Assembly: GCA_037176725.1 (NCBI GenBank) | Contig: JAZBRS010000011.1 | Location: forward strand, 7,440,001-7,504,000 | DNA: 64,000 nucleotides | DNA from: Posidonia oceanica | Taxonomy: Eukaryota; Streptophyta; Magnoliopsida; Alismatales; Posidoniaceae | Direction: 5' to 3' | Shown here: positions 33,418 to 45,809 of the stretch, one piece after another | How positions within the stretch are numbered: the first letter of the stretch is position 1 | Layout: every line of letters begins with the position of its first letter | The notes under the pieces: model-generated | Told to the model about the DNA's origin: nothing | The model's database searches: none | The model's input: the letters and a program-made list of their open reading frames with translations, nothing else | Translations under genes and position numbers: made by a program

Positions 33418-34640
33418 TTGGAAGAGAAACTTCATCAGGTCATGCTGACACAGAAGTAGGATGGGGTATGCCATCATGTAGTGTCGCAACCGCTGTGCTG
33501 CCCAAACAAGGGATAGACAGACTCTCTCTATGGTGCTATACCTAACTTCGCAGTCATTAAATTTCATGCTCAGGTAATAGATGGCTCGTTCCTTTCTACC
33601 TGAGTCATCATGTTGGCCTAGAATTGCGCCCATGGAATGCTATGTAGTAGAGAGGTATAAGAGCAGAGGTCGCCTTGGCATGGGGGGAATGAGGACCGGA
33701 GGCTTGATAAGGAGCTGCTTGATGTTGTCAAATGCATCCTGGCACTCGTCGCTCTAGGTAATCTGTGCATTCTTCCTCAGGAGCTTGAAGATTAGTTCGC
33801 AGATGGGAGTGAGCTGCACTATGAACCGATTGAAGTATTGCAATCGCCCCAATAGTCCTCGGATCTCCTTTTCGATTCTAGGGGGTGGCATCTCCACGAT
33901 GGCTCTGGCCTTGCTCAGGTCCACCTCGATTCCCCTTTGGCTGATGATGTAACCGAGGAGCTTTCTGGAAGATACTCCGAATGCACATCTGTTGGGGTTG
34001 AGGCGGAGCTTGTATTTCCACAAGTGATCAAAGAGCTTCTTCAGGTAGGCAAGGTGATCCTTGGGCTCTTTGGACTTGGCAATCATATCGTCCACGTAGA
34101 CCTCGACTTCTTGGTGCATGACGTCATGGAACAGCACTGTCATGGCCCTCTAATAAGTTTCCCCTGCATTCTTGAGCCCAAACGGCATTACTTGATAGCA
34201 GAAGACTCCCCAAGGAGTGATGAAGGATGTCTTTTCCATATCCTCCTCTACCATTCTAATCTGGTTGTAGCTGGAGAAGCCGTCCATGAATGAGAGCATT
34301 TTGTGGCCCACTGTGTTGTCAACCAGGACATCAATGTGCGGTAGTGGGAAGTCATCCTTGGGACTCGCCTTGTTCAGATCTCTGTAGTCTATGCACATGC
34401 GGACCCGACCGTCTTTCTTTGGCACTAGCACAACATTAGCAAGCCATTCTGGGTATAGGACGACCTTAAGGAAGCTGACATTATGCTGTTTCATGATTTC
34501 ATCTTTGATCATCAGCAGCCATTGTGGTCGCCTTCTCCAGAGCTTCTGCTTCACAGGCTTTGCAATCGGCTTCAATGCCAGAGTGTGTACCACTATCTTG
34601 ACGTCGAGGCCAACCATGTCATCATAACTCCAGGCAAAGA
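33418..34640 (-). pseudogene. pol: E4 reverse transcriptase and partial RNase H, cut by E2
   Basis: Minus-strand RT, in one frame from about 34640 to 33418 with only nonsense changes. Motifs: LYPEWLANVVLVPKKDG, MCIDYRDLNKASPKDDFPLP, FMDGFSSYNQ, VMPFGLKNAGETY, YVDD (34098-34087, intact), LRLNPNRCAFGVSSRKLLGY. RNase H sequence ends after FDLM-type motif HDLMKFLFQ at 33418, where the E2 LTR begins. Stops include TAG in TY-stop-RAM near 34150 (CAG in E3) and others near 33753 and 33635. Archaeal RNase H, integrase and 3' end should lie left of the window, beyond E2. Confidence 0.9.
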
Positions 34641-35880
34641 CGTCTGCATATTCCCTAAGGAAAACCAGGAATTCTCTTCTGCCTGTTCAGTTGTTGCTAC
34701 GACTGCTTGGGCTACTACCGTTGCTATCACTGCTGCTGCTGCTTCCTCCTTCGCATCTATTGATGTACTTGCGGGGGTACGTCAGATTGGCGACTGTCCT
34801 CTGAATGACTAATCTGTCTATTGCCACCTGCTGCACTGCTTGAGCGGGGCATGTGCTATACAAACCATCTTGACCCGCCTCCCGGCTGCAGAGTGATTAA
34901 CTCAACTAGTCTAGTGGGTGTTGTTGCTGATTCTTCTTCTAAGACCATGATAGATGGTCTTCCTGCTAGGAGGTATCCGTGACCACGACTTTCCCTTTCT
35001 TCACCGCCTGCTATTCTACAGCATCCTCCGCAAGTGCTGCAAGTTGCTCTTGTAACAATAGTTCTAAGTCTCCGAGTAGGCTATCTACTTGAGCCTCTGC
35101 AGTCGCTCCTTCCTCCTCATTTGAGGGCAAGTCGACATAGTAGGCGCTGACGACCTCTTGGGACTCTTGCTCGGCTGCTCCCTAGCCTGTGCTGATGCCT
35201 CTGGCTATTAACTATACTGCTGACTAGGGCGTCTGTCCTGCTACCGGCTGTGCTGACTAATTGATTGACTAGTCTTTCGGCGCGACTGACTACAGTGCTG
35301 TGGCGATCAAGGATGCGAACAAACTGGACAATGGTGCAACTGGCGGGTGTGCTGACAAGGTTGTTGCTGCGGCTTACGAGAGGAATAGTGGGATTGTGGG
35401 AGTTGCTGGATGTGCCTGGACCTCCCTATCGGTCAGAACTGCCTGTGCCTCAAAGTGCTCTTCATTAGAATAGTACTCTTCAATACAAACCCACTCCTTT
35501 GTCGGCAGTTGGGGACTTTGGCACGGCGCTTGTTGTGTTGCAGCTTGGCTTTTGTTTGGATCCAGGACACTTGCACTGGTAAAGTTAGTGAGATCCCAAG
35601 GGATGACAATCCTCCCGTTCTTTGAGTGCAGGCGTCCATCTTCCTGGTGCTGCTAGTCATACCCGAGACCTTTTAAGTCTCTTCGCTCTTCGACTGCGAT
35701 CGGCTCGGCGATCCCTTGGTCGTACTACCCGAGTGGTGTACCCTCCACGTAGCCCCACCTATGGCAGAGGTTCTCGACCATCCGAAAGGGGTTGCTGTGA
35801 ACGGCTAGGCAGTTGACACGCTCAAGATCGGGGATATAGTTAACCGATTCAAACTGATTAACGCGATACAAAGTATCAGA
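34641..35880 (-). pseudogene. pol: E4 protease-RT linker
   Basis: Same frame as the protease and RT. It contains the best copy of the G-patch-like motif (near 35780-35690: RWGYVEGTPLG then a stop then YDQGIAEPI), followed by low-complexity sequence and the acidic region before RT. It is shorter than the E1 linker: the long Ala/Gln-rich part is reduced. Confidence 0.6.
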
Positions 35881-36520
35881 AGCCTTGGGATCGAATTGGA
35901 TAGTCTACTGAGACACGGAAGAAATTGCCTTGACTCGCTCCTTGTCGAAGTTCTCCGCCATGACAACGACAACGTCGTCGCCCCAATGGAACTTGATCAT
36001 GCGGTGGAGGGTCGAGAGGATGACTTGATGCTTGTGCAACCAAGGACGCCCAAGCAGAAGGTTAAGGGTGGGTTCCAAGTCGACGATGTAGAATTCCACA
36101 TCGAATACAACTGGGCCAATAGTAAGGGGAATAATCAGAATCCCCAAAGAGTCATGGTGTGTGTTGTCAAAAGCCGTCATTCCCTTTGTGGCTGGCGTGA
36201 TATCTTCAGCCTTGAATCCAAGCTTGATTGCTGTGCACAAGGGGTAGATATTAAGGCCTGCGCCGTTATCAACCATTGTTAGGGAAATGCGGAAGTTCTT
36301 GAACTGCACCGTGATGAAATGGGGTTGGTTATGATTGATTCCCGCCGGAGGCAGCACATCACTTGAAAAGGAGATGACCTGGGGCACCGCGATCATACCT
36401 ACCATGCTTTCTAGGGCTACAGGCTCATTGGTTTCGGATACATGGGCGGCCTAGAACACTCGGAGGAAAGCCTCTCAGTGCTCAGAGGATGTATGGATAT
36501 GGTCCCAAATGGAAATGTCG
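35881..36520 (-). pseudogene. pol: E4 aspartic protease
   Basis: Motif MVDNGAGLNIYPL with catalytic Asp at 36270-36268, then FDNTHHDSLGILIIPLTIG, EFYIVDLEPTLNLLLGRPWL, HRMIKFHWGDD. No stop or shift in the 36405-35905 stretch, so this is the best preserved protease of the window. Confidence 0.85.
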
Positions 36521-37209
36521 GCCTTGACTTTTTTGAGTTGGGCAGTGATGTCGGCCATGGGTTGGTCCTTCTTGATGGTGGAAGGGGTGGCTTTGGCAGA
36601 GGGTTCTTCTATGGTGGGACCAGAGGGTTGGCTTACTGGTGGGGGAAGAGTGGGCTCAAGACGGCTAGGCTTGGCTGCCGGTGCTGTAGGCTTGTAACCC
36701 CTCCCCCCCCGACCATGTGATTTCCGCACACATCTCTATGACGTAGTCATTTGGTACGCGATGGGTATCCCTGGTCAGGTTAACAACCAGGGGAGCATCA
36801 GCTGCGAGCTCCAGAGGGGCTGCTAGGATGTTTGCTGGATGGTGGGGGGAACTGGGAATGCTGCTGGGAAGGTCGTGAGGGCTCTGGTTGAGACCTAGCT
36901 AGCAGGCAGACAGGTGGTTGAACTTCGGGTTGCTTGGTGAGCCACGTGGTGGGGCGCTTTGGCTTGGCGTCCAGACGGATCATATGGATTCCCGACTCAG
37001 AGCCGGCAACTGCTGCAAGATAGAGAGAGGAGGGAAAAGGCTCAGAGATATCCTGAATGAGATCAGAGGGGTCCACCACGGACGTAGTGGACTTGGAGGA
37101 GAAGATGGAGTGTATTCCTGGGGTCCCTGTGCCTCCTGGGCTGGAATGCTTCGGCAAAGGCTGGCGGACGATGCTAGGATGGGAGGGTGCTAGTCCTGAT
37201 GCAGGTGTG
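36521..37209 (-). pseudogene. gag: E4 gag C-terminal part, cut by E3
   Basis: Corresponds to the Pro/Ser-rich gag tail downstream of the zinc knuckle (SHPSIVRQPLP, VVDPSDLIQDISEPFP, VAGSESGIHMIR). It begins abruptly at 37209 against the E3 5' LTR. The frame changes between 36798 and 36729; a run of C at about 36703-36710 is the likely slip site. The N-terminal gag half should lie right of the window beyond E3. Confidence 0.8.
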
Positions 37210-38684
37210 TGTAGACACCCCATTCTGACAGTCTGGAAGTTGGTTGTTTTTTCTTGCAGGCTCGTGTGGACTCTAGAATGGCATTCTTTTTACTTAACCC
37301 ATTTTCTAACCCATTTCCAAGCCTAAAACCTTATCCAAACCCTAAAAGCCTTAACCCAAGCCCTTTTGCAATTTTTAAACCCTTTTAAAGCCCAAGCCCA
37401 AGCCCATTTGCAGCTTTTGCCAACTGAGTGTGTTGGACACTGGAATAGGCAGCGTCCAACGTTGGACGCGCCTTATGCTAGCGTCCAACGTTGGACGCCC
37501 TCTGCTTCGGCGTCCAACGGCCCGGTTGTAGCAGCGGCTGCTCGGCCTCCTTCGGCTCACCACCCATCCACTCCACCGCCTCCCCGCACTTACTACCCTG
37601 TCCCCTCTTCCACTCCACGCCATCCACTACCTTTCAAGGCCGAGTTACTACCCATCTTCTCCTCCTTAGCACCAAAACCACTCTCTCGGCCCTCACTGGC
37701 TTCCGCCGCTCGCACCTGCCACTGCCTTGACCTCGCCGGACCTCTGACAGCACCCATGCCCTCTCCTGACATTCCTCGTGGCTTCCCCACACTCAAGAGC
37801 AGCTACCACCACCTGCAATTGCTAGAATTCGGCCTACAACCTTGACTGCCAGCACTTGAACCCATGCCCAGCTAAACAAAACCGCAACTTCATGCCATTC
37901 CAGCACTCACCACACCAAGCCCAGAGAAAATTTGCCACCTCCGAGAGGAAGAGTGATCTCCCCTCTCCATCCTCGACTTGTCGGCGACCTCTCCGGTGCT
38001 TCCAGTAGCTCGTGCGACCTTGCCGGAGTAGCCTCTACCGCGACATCTGCAGCACCGGCAAGCAAGGTGGAACTGCCGTTCCAGGCCACCAAAAGGTAGG
38101 CTTTCCGTCTCCCAAGTTCATGCATGCCTATTAGCTTGTATCCATGCACTTTCTGGATTTTTTTGAATCCTTTTGGCCGCGATTTGTGGCCAGAAGGGTG
38201 TTCAGTGTGTTGGAGCACTAGCTGGTGCGTCCAACGTTGGATGCGGCATAGGCCAGCGTCCAACACCCTGCTTTCCCTAGCTTTTGTTCTGATGCTTTCC
38301 ATGCTCTATTGTTAGCTTGTTTCTGTAAGTTCATGTTGCATGCCTCCTTTATACGTTTTAGATGCTGTGCCATGCTTGTATCCATGCCTTGATCCAGGCC
38401 TAAGTCCTTTTTGCAAGATTTAAGTTTGTTTGCTTCCTGCCTACGTTGGATGCCTGGGTGAGCCACGTCCAACGTTGGACGCTGGTTCACCTAGCGTCCA
38501 ACACCTCTGTTAGCTGTAGCTTGCCGCCATGCTTACACTATGCCTATTTTTTATGCTTATTCATGATCCATGCTTGCTTAGAGATATCTGGCCTCCATGG
38601 CAACCATGCTTAGGATTGTTAGCCTCTTCATGGGTTGCATGCCTTTTTCAATAAGTCTTTTACCTATTTACTCTTATGCATATC
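37210..38684 (+). mobile_element. E3 5' LTR, left part (type D)
   Basis: It begins TGTAGACACCCCATTCTGACAG inside E4 gag and matches the start of the solo LTR at 224. It is interrupted at 38684 by a solo LTR; ATATC at 38680-38684 is repeated after it. With the right part the LTR is about 3.51 kb. Confidence 0.9.
37432..38502. repeat. Hairpin modules 1-3 of the E3 LTR
   Basis: 37432-37518 (three perfect-register units with nearly perfect arms), 38209-38264 (first arm degenerate), 38445-38502. They correspond one to one to 445-531, 1384-1440 and 1622-1679 of the solo LTR. Confidence 0.9.
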
Positions 38685-39379
38685 TGTTGACACCCAATTT
38701 TGACAGGCTGAATCAATTGGAATCTTCTGGTGGCTTCTGAATCCAAATCTAGATCCAAGCCTACACATTTCCTTTCATCCATCTCTCCAAATCAAGCCCA
38801 AACCTAACCTAGAATCACACCCATTTCTCAAGCCCAAAAACTACCCAAAAACCGTAGGAAAACTCACCCTTCCTAACTTAGCAAACCCACCAAAAACCCT
38901 TAGAAATTTCAAACCAAAACCACTCCCAAAAATCCTAGAAAACCTAGGTAAAACTATCCTTTTTCTACACCTCAAAACCCTTCCAAAACCTTCCTAAATC
39001 CCAACCCAAACTCTAGGTCCAATACTAGAGACCCTAGGCCACACACTCACCAAATTTCACCCCTTTTCTAAACCTCTAACCCCTTCATTTCTCCAAATTA
39101 TCCTTTTCTCTCTCCTAGATTATTCTTTTCTCTCTCCTCTCTCTCTCTCCTTCTTATTCTCTTATTTTCACTCCCTTCACTCTCTTTTTCTTGCTTGGCT
39201 ATGGGCCCACCTTGTGCATCTCTCTCTTCTGCATTTTATTTGAATTTTTATTTTATTTTTAGCTTATCTCTTGATTTTCCAATATTTATTTTCCACCCTC
39301 TCCTCTCTTTCTTCTTTCTTTCTCCATTTCTTTCTCTTCATCTTTCTCTCCTTGTCCTTTTCTTTCTTCCACTAAATCT

Positions 39380-40155
39380 CTAAAAAACATTTAAAAACCT
39401 TTAAAACTCAAAAACAAAAGAAAGACAAATCAAAATCAAAAAAAGAAATAATTAAAAACTTAAACAAACAATTTAAAAACAAAAACCTAACTAAATCCAA
39501 CTAAAAAGGGAAACTAAGAATGCAATCTAAAAAATACAAAATAAACAAAAAGAAAATGCTATAAAATCAAGCAAAAAACCAAAATATAATCGAAACAAAC
39601 CAAAAGTAAAAATCCTATTAAAAAAATCAAAAAACAAATCCAAAAAAAGAAGAAAACAATTAAAAATACTAAGACAACTAATTAAGAAAAAACTTAACTT
39701 AACAAATCTAAAAGAGACAATTAGAAAATTTTAAAAAATGACTTAAAAACTTAAAAAGAAAAAAAGGGGAAGAATTTAACAAGGAAAACCTAACTAAAAA
39801 AAAATATATATATTAAAAGAACTTAACAAACAAAATCAAAAAAACAATTTAAAGAAGACTTAAGAAAATCCTAAAAACTGAAATCAAAAATCAAAAACTC
39901 CTCCTAACTAATTAAAAAGCAACCCATTAAAAAACCTAATTAAAAATCCCAACCTAACAAGAAAAACTTAACTAAAAAACAATTAAAAAGACTTAACGAA
40001 CATTTAAAACAAAATCAAGAAAACAAATTAAAGAAAACTTAAAATTCTAAAAAACCTAAATCAATGAACTAAAACCCTTTCTAACCCTAATTAATTTAAA
40101 AAACAATCTTATAAAAACCAAATTAAAAACCTAACTTAAAAACAACTACTTTAAA
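39380..40155. repeat. A-rich low-complexity block in the type C LTR
   Basis: About 775 bp dominated by A with short interspersed C and T (AAAACAATTAAAAAC type), bordered on both sides by CT-rich tracts. The other type C LTR has the same block at about 59795-60560. No coding signal. Confidence 0.85.
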
Positions 40156-43100
40156 AACATTTTCAAATCTTTTCTATTTTTATTTCCATTTTAAGTTTTC
40201 TCCTTCTTCTTCTTCCTTTCTTTTTCTTCCTTTCTTCCTTTTTCCTTTTTAATTTTCTTTTCTTTTTTCTGGTCTGGCCCGCTGGCCCTTCCCTCCTTCC
40301 TTTCCTTTCTGTTTTTTCATTTTTTCTTTTCCTCCCGCACACAAGCCCGGCCCATGGCCGCTTCTCCTCTTCCACCCTTCTTCTTCCTCTTCCTTCTTTA
40401 GCTTCTTCTTCCTGTGAGCCAACTTCCTTCCCTCCTCCGTTTAAATTCAACTTCTCCCTCTCAGTCAGATCACCTACAGCTCACCCTCTTCTCTCAGCTC
40501 TCTCTGCGGTTCTTCCGGGGGTGCATTAATTGCCAGTCACCCTCGCCGGCCGCCCTTCACCTCAGCTCCAGTTGCCCCATGTCGGTGGATTCAAAATCCA
40601 CAGCCCGCGCAGCTCCGAATCTAGCCCTGATAAAACCAGCAGCACAGCCTCTCCTTCACCACCTTTGGCCATTCTGAGAGAGCACCTGAGAGCGTGAGAA
40701 TCCCAGAGAAATCCTCCTCTTTTCCTCCACCAAAATCAGCTCTTCCTCCTCTTCCTTTCCACTGAAACCAGAGCCTTGTACACCCAGCAAATCTCTCCCA
40801 ATTCCTCCCCCAAATCCACCCAAACATCCAGTATCACAGCCCCTCCATTCCACAGCCTTTCCACCCCCGAAATCACCCTCCGTCCACCTGAATCCAAAAC
40901 AGCAACCCAGCGCCACTCCTTCCAAAATTGCCAACTCCCCTGAGCCCGAAACCTTACCAAAATCCACCCAGCAACTCACCAGAATCCCACCTTCCTAAAC
41001 CACCCAAGTTTCCCCTCTAACCCTCACCATAGACCAAACCCTCCACAGCAAACAGTTGCATCACCTTCTGACCAAAAATCCCCACACCTGTAATCTTCCT
41101 CCGCAGACCTCCACGACCCAATCTTAGCCCCCAGAAACCATCACCAGACCTCTAGAAGCTCGCCAGAATCCTCCAACTGGCCTGAGGAGCAACAAGCCTT
41201 CCCCCCCACCTCAGGCGATCTCCAGTGCACCCAACAAAGCCGATTTCTTTCGTCGGCATCAGAACGTGCGACCGAGCATTCAGCAAGCTCCGGAGGACCT
41301 CCTGGAGCAGATCCGGACCTTCGCGAGCCATCGGGCACCTCTCTAATAGCCAGTCCATCCTCGTCGGCATCTGCAGAACCAGCCGACGTTGGGGGAGCAC
41401 TTCGGACGTCGAAACAGGTACTGTCTCATGCCATTAGCTTTGTTCTTCCCTCCTCTTGCTTTTCCCTCCCTCAGATAGGGGTTTCCCCTCCTCTCTTGCC
41501 GGGTCAGCATCGCCGCTGACCCGTCTTCTCCGGTAAGCTCAAAGCTCGCCTCGCCGCTTTGGTTAGCAGAAAGCTTCGCCGACCCTCGCTCGAGCTCCGT
41601 GCAGTCTCCGGGAGTGCAGCCCTGCCCTCAAATCCCATCCTTGACGTCCCGATCACCTGGTCTACTTCAGAATCCCCTGTCAACCTCTGTCGTCTTCTCC
41701 AGTCTGCTTCTGGCCACGCCACGAGCCGCCGATGCCACTCCGACCTTCGTGCTGCTCCGGAGCAACCCTCCTGTCGTTCAGCGCCTCACCAGCACCCCTC
41801 CTCCTTCGTCCCCGGCCACTGGTAGCTCTGAGCTACAGTGACCATCTTTGCCTCCATTTACTGTGCCTTTATTTCTGTTTAGCATGCTAATTTTGCCGAA
41901 TATTGCATTTTTACCTTGCGTTTTTATTTTATTGCTTTCCAGTCCTGCCATCGTTTAAGAATCATTTAAGCTTGAATTTAAATCATATGAAATTGCATGA
42001 AAAACCTAAAGATCTGTTTAATTGCATGTTAGTCCTCCTACTAGATATTTCTGTAAGCTTTATTTTAGTTCAAGCCCTGCATGTTTTTTTATTTGCTTTT
42101 TAGTCCTCTGCAGTTACAGTTTATTTACTTTTCTTTATTTCCAGCCTAGTTATTTATTTTATTTGCGTTTCAGTCCAGTTCCAGTTCATTTAAATTTCTG
42201 TCTTTTTATTTTTCAGCCCTGCTGTTTATTTTATTTACTTATTGGTCCTGTTGTAGTTCAAATAAGTTTTATGCTCTTTATTTTCCAGTCCAGCATCTTT
42301 TTATTTTTGCATGTTAGTCCTCTGGTTGATAATCTCATTTAATATTCTATTTTTACCTTAGTAAATTGCATTTTGATCCTGATCTTTACTTTATTTTCTT
42401 TTTAGTCCTCTGATCTGTTGATTAAAGCATTTATTTTCCATCTTTTCTTATTGCATTGCATTTCCACCCCATGTTTTCTGATTTTTGCACATAGGTCCTT
42501 CATCTGCATGCACAGCATCAGTTTTCATGCATTTTTCCTTATAAAATTGCATTTTAGCCCCTGCTTATTTCAAAATTGCACATAGGTCCACTGTTTGCAT
42601 TCACAGACCATTTAAAACCACAGTTTTCCTTTTAAAATTGCATTCTAGTCCCTACATGTTTCAAAATTGCACATAGGTCCTTCACATGTTTATAAAACTC
42701 ATTTAAATGCATGTTTTTCTTATTAAATTGCATTTCACACCCTGCATTTTTTAAAATTGCATTCAGACCCTCAAGTTTTCAAAAACCTTGCATATAAGCC
42801 CTTAACTTTTCAAAATCTTTGTATTTAGGTCCTCCACCTTTTTAAAAATTGCATTTAGGTCCTTAACTTTTCTGAAAAGTCATTCTTAGGTCCTTTTCTT
42901 GCATTTTTGCACGCATTGCACTCATGCATCTTTGCATTTGGCATCTTTGCACACACTCAGGTATTCCTAGCTCCCATTTATGTGGGAGGACCTGTTTTGT
43001 ACACCCCTAGGACCTCCTTACACTTAGATCCATTCTTCTCCCCTGTTCTGGTCCTTCTGCCTTGAAGCCTGCATTTCTTCTGATCGGGCCGCCGGATCTT

Positions 43101-43634
43101 CTCAACCAAGCTGCCTGGACAACCCCGGTGGAGCGTACTTCAATGCGGACCAAGCACTTCTCAGATCAGGCTTCAGATCTCCAAAGTAAGTCCTCCTGAA
43201 CTCCTGCACAGCATTCTGCACATCATTTGCATTGCATGCATGGTTTTTGCCTCCTGTTTTCTCGAGCACGTAGATTAGGACCTCCTCTTCTTATCTATCA
43301 ACTCTGTCTCCTCTTTTCGCATACTCTCAGTGTTTTGGGTCGAGTTTCCTCTGGATTCACTACTAATTGCGACTTTCTTCCCCCTTTTCCACGATCCGAT
43401 CGCATAACGAGCTTTTGGCAGCGTGCGAGACACATCGTGGGACGGATTAGTGGGAAACAGTCACAGAACAGTGGTGATCCCTCCACTTGCTTCCTTTCTC
43501 CCTTGTAGGTCTTCACACCTACATCATGTGGTCCCTAAGCGGCGTTCGTCTTCACACTTACACCGTTTGCTCCCCTTTGTTTCTCTTGCTCTTCCTCTTT
43601 GCATCTACATCTGCATGGCTTTACCGATGTTTTA

Positions 43635-44075
43635 TCTCGCCTGCTTTGGCACTGTTTTGCGTGCCTGCTTCGCTTTTGGCACCGTTTTGCGTGCCCGCTT
43701 TGTTTTCTCTCACCGTTTTGCGTGCCTATCTTGTTTCTCGCGCCGTTTTACGTGCTGGCTTTGTTTCTCACACCATTTCGCGTGCCTATCTTGTTTTGGC
43801 ACCGTTTTGCGTGTCCGTTTTGTTTTTTGCACCGTTTTGCGTGCTAACTTTGTTTCTCGCATCGTTTTGCATGCTTGCTTTGTTTCTTGCACCGTTTTGC
43901 ATGCTCACTTTGTTTTCTCGCACCGTTTTGCGTGCTTGCTTTGCTTTTCACACCGTTTCGCGTGCCTGCTTTGTTTTTCACATCGTTTTGCGTGCCGATC
44001 TTGTTTCTTGCACCGTTTCACATGCTGCCTCTATTTCTCACACCGTTTTGCGTGTTCTACGCTGTTTTCTCTTGC
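43635..44075 (+). repeat. About 30-bp tandem repeats, CACCGTTTTGCGTGCC type
   Basis: About fourteen units of 30-31 bp (CACCGTTTTGCGTGCCTGCT then TTGTTTCTCG) directly upstream of the conserved GTGATGCTTACTGCCTGGAG block. They are analogous in position and core (CGTTTTGCGTGCC versus CGTTTTCCGTGCC) to the 19-20-bp arrays in the type D LTRs. Confidence 0.8.
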
Positions 44076-44912
44076 ATGTCGCTTGCAATGCTTGGTTTTA
44101 CCTCCGTTTTGTTTTATCGCCTGCATTTGCATATATGGCAGTGATGCTTACTGCCTGGAGTTCTCACGAACCAAGGTTCGCCCGGTTCAGGACACAGACA
44201 GCGTTGCTGAGTGCTTAGACTGCACGTTTATTTCCCTACATTGCATTTCATCACTTAGAGCACACCTATGAGCATCCATTTAGGCATTCATTGGCACTTA
44301 GGCATTGAAATCTACATTTCCCTGCGTTTACGAGCGTAAGCCTAGATAGACCGATTCTCAGGCGTGTCGGGGGTGCCTAACACCTTCCCTGCACGTAACA
44401 GGAGTCCTTGCCCAGTCTTTTGGCCCACAATGACCATATTACGCTTATCCTAGGCATGAGTCATATCATTTGCATTCATTTGCATATATTTTCTTTTGCA
44501 TTGCTTTGCATTGCATCCTTTGCTTGGTTTTTGCGTGTTAATTCACGCATTTCCTCGGTTTTCCTTGTCTCTCGATATAATAGACACGGTGGCGACTCTG
44601 AATTGTCTTATCTTCTTCTTTTCTTTTCTTTTTTCCGTGCTTTAAGTGTTTTCGAGTTCAGCCTTCCTCCTCGGACATAGCCGCTAATAGTGACCTGATT
44701 CTGATTGGTGCACGCGAGCTTTCGGCAGTGTGCATGGATGATCTGAACACTGGGATTACCACAATATCTTTCCTCTCTTACTTTCCATGAGTTAAATGCT
44801 TGCTGTGGATGTTTCTTTTTTGCTCTGGTATGCTTTGGTATGTCTGCATGCATATAGGTGGGGTTTAGAGCTGAGCTCTCCCTTAGCACAGGTAGGTCTG
44901 CATGCTGTGGTC

Positions 44913-45668
44913 ATTGGATGCCAGAGACTTCAACGTCCAACGTTGGACGCTGCTGTCTCCAGCGTCCAACACCCTGCTCCTCTGCATGCTTTTGGATGCT
45001 TGCATGATGTTCTAGTCTGTTTCTTTGCATGACTTCTGCGTTTACATGCATGTTTAGCTTCCTTTCCAACTGTTCTTCAGCCTTCATTAGATCATTTGCT
45101 ATTTTATGCAAGCTTTTTGTGTGTTGTGCCTCCCAGGGCGTTGTACGCTGCTGGTGCAGGCGTCCAACATTGGACACCAGCCTAGCTCACGTCCAACGTT
45201 CTGGTTGTGCCTCTGGCCTGGCACATGTTGCAGTTGGTAAGTTCTTGGTTTTTTTGTGTGATCCCATGCTTGCTTGTTTGTGCTGTGCTCATATCAAGTA
45301 GCCCAAATGCATGCTCCCATTTTCTATTTATCTTTTGTATGCTTTTTTTTTTGTTTCTCTCTAGCCTGTGTTAGCCGCCTGTCCCTCTGGCGTCTAACGT
45401 TGGACGCCATGTTTAGAGGCATCCAACACTCTGCTTGCTTTGATCTTTGATCCTAGTTTGCTCCTTGCTCTGATTCCTCCTCTAATCCTCTGTTAGGTTA
45501 GTCTTGCATGTCATGCACCCATTTAGCTGTAATTTTGCATCTATATTGCATCCATATAGCTAGAATGCATTGTTTTCTAAAAACTTGCATGCTGTCTGCC
45601 TCCAGCAGTTGTTGGACGCCAGCAATGGCAGCGTCCAACGTTGGACGCCACTGTTGCCAGCGTCCAAT
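44913..45668. repeat. Hairpin modules 4-7 of the E3 LTR
   Basis: 44913-44970, 45140-45197, 45370-45427, 45611-45668, each two 29-bp dyads; starts are 227, 230 and 241 bp apart. Same order and spacing as in 2005-2762. Confidence 0.9.
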
Positions 45669-45809
45669 GCTTGCAGTTGGCTTGACTCATTTTCAAAGCG
45701 CTGATTTTGCTTCCTTCGCTGTTTTCCGCGTTTTATTGCTTCTAATGTCTATCGCCACCCCGATGCATGTTGCCCAACCCCTGTTTTGATTTTGCACCCC
45801 GCTTTCGCC

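Larger units (their letters stand above)
38685..44763 (+). mobile_element. Solo LTR, type C (6,079 bp)
   Basis: It begins TGTTGACACCCAATTTTGAC, ends GGATTACCACA and is flanked by the perfect duplication ATATC (38680-38684 and 44764-44768), with no internal region. Regions in order: CCTAGG-rich start, CT-rich tract (39100-39370), A-rich block (39380-40155), second CT tract (40155-40410), C-rich segment to about 41850, T-rich segment with many GCATTTAGGTCC motifs (41900-42900), GATCGGGCCGCCGGATCTTC block near 43081, 30-bp tandem repeats, R/U5 block, U5 hairpin. ORFs in it, including a 282-codon one, are compositional artefacts. Confidence 0.9.

Noticed and set aside
43423..44271. 282-codon ORF rich in Cys, Phe, Arg and Leu, and similar ORFs at 45767-46228 and 63226-63849
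   Set aside because: They result from short tandem repeats free of stops in several frames; the protein repeats follow DNA unit length and are not conserved between LTR copies.
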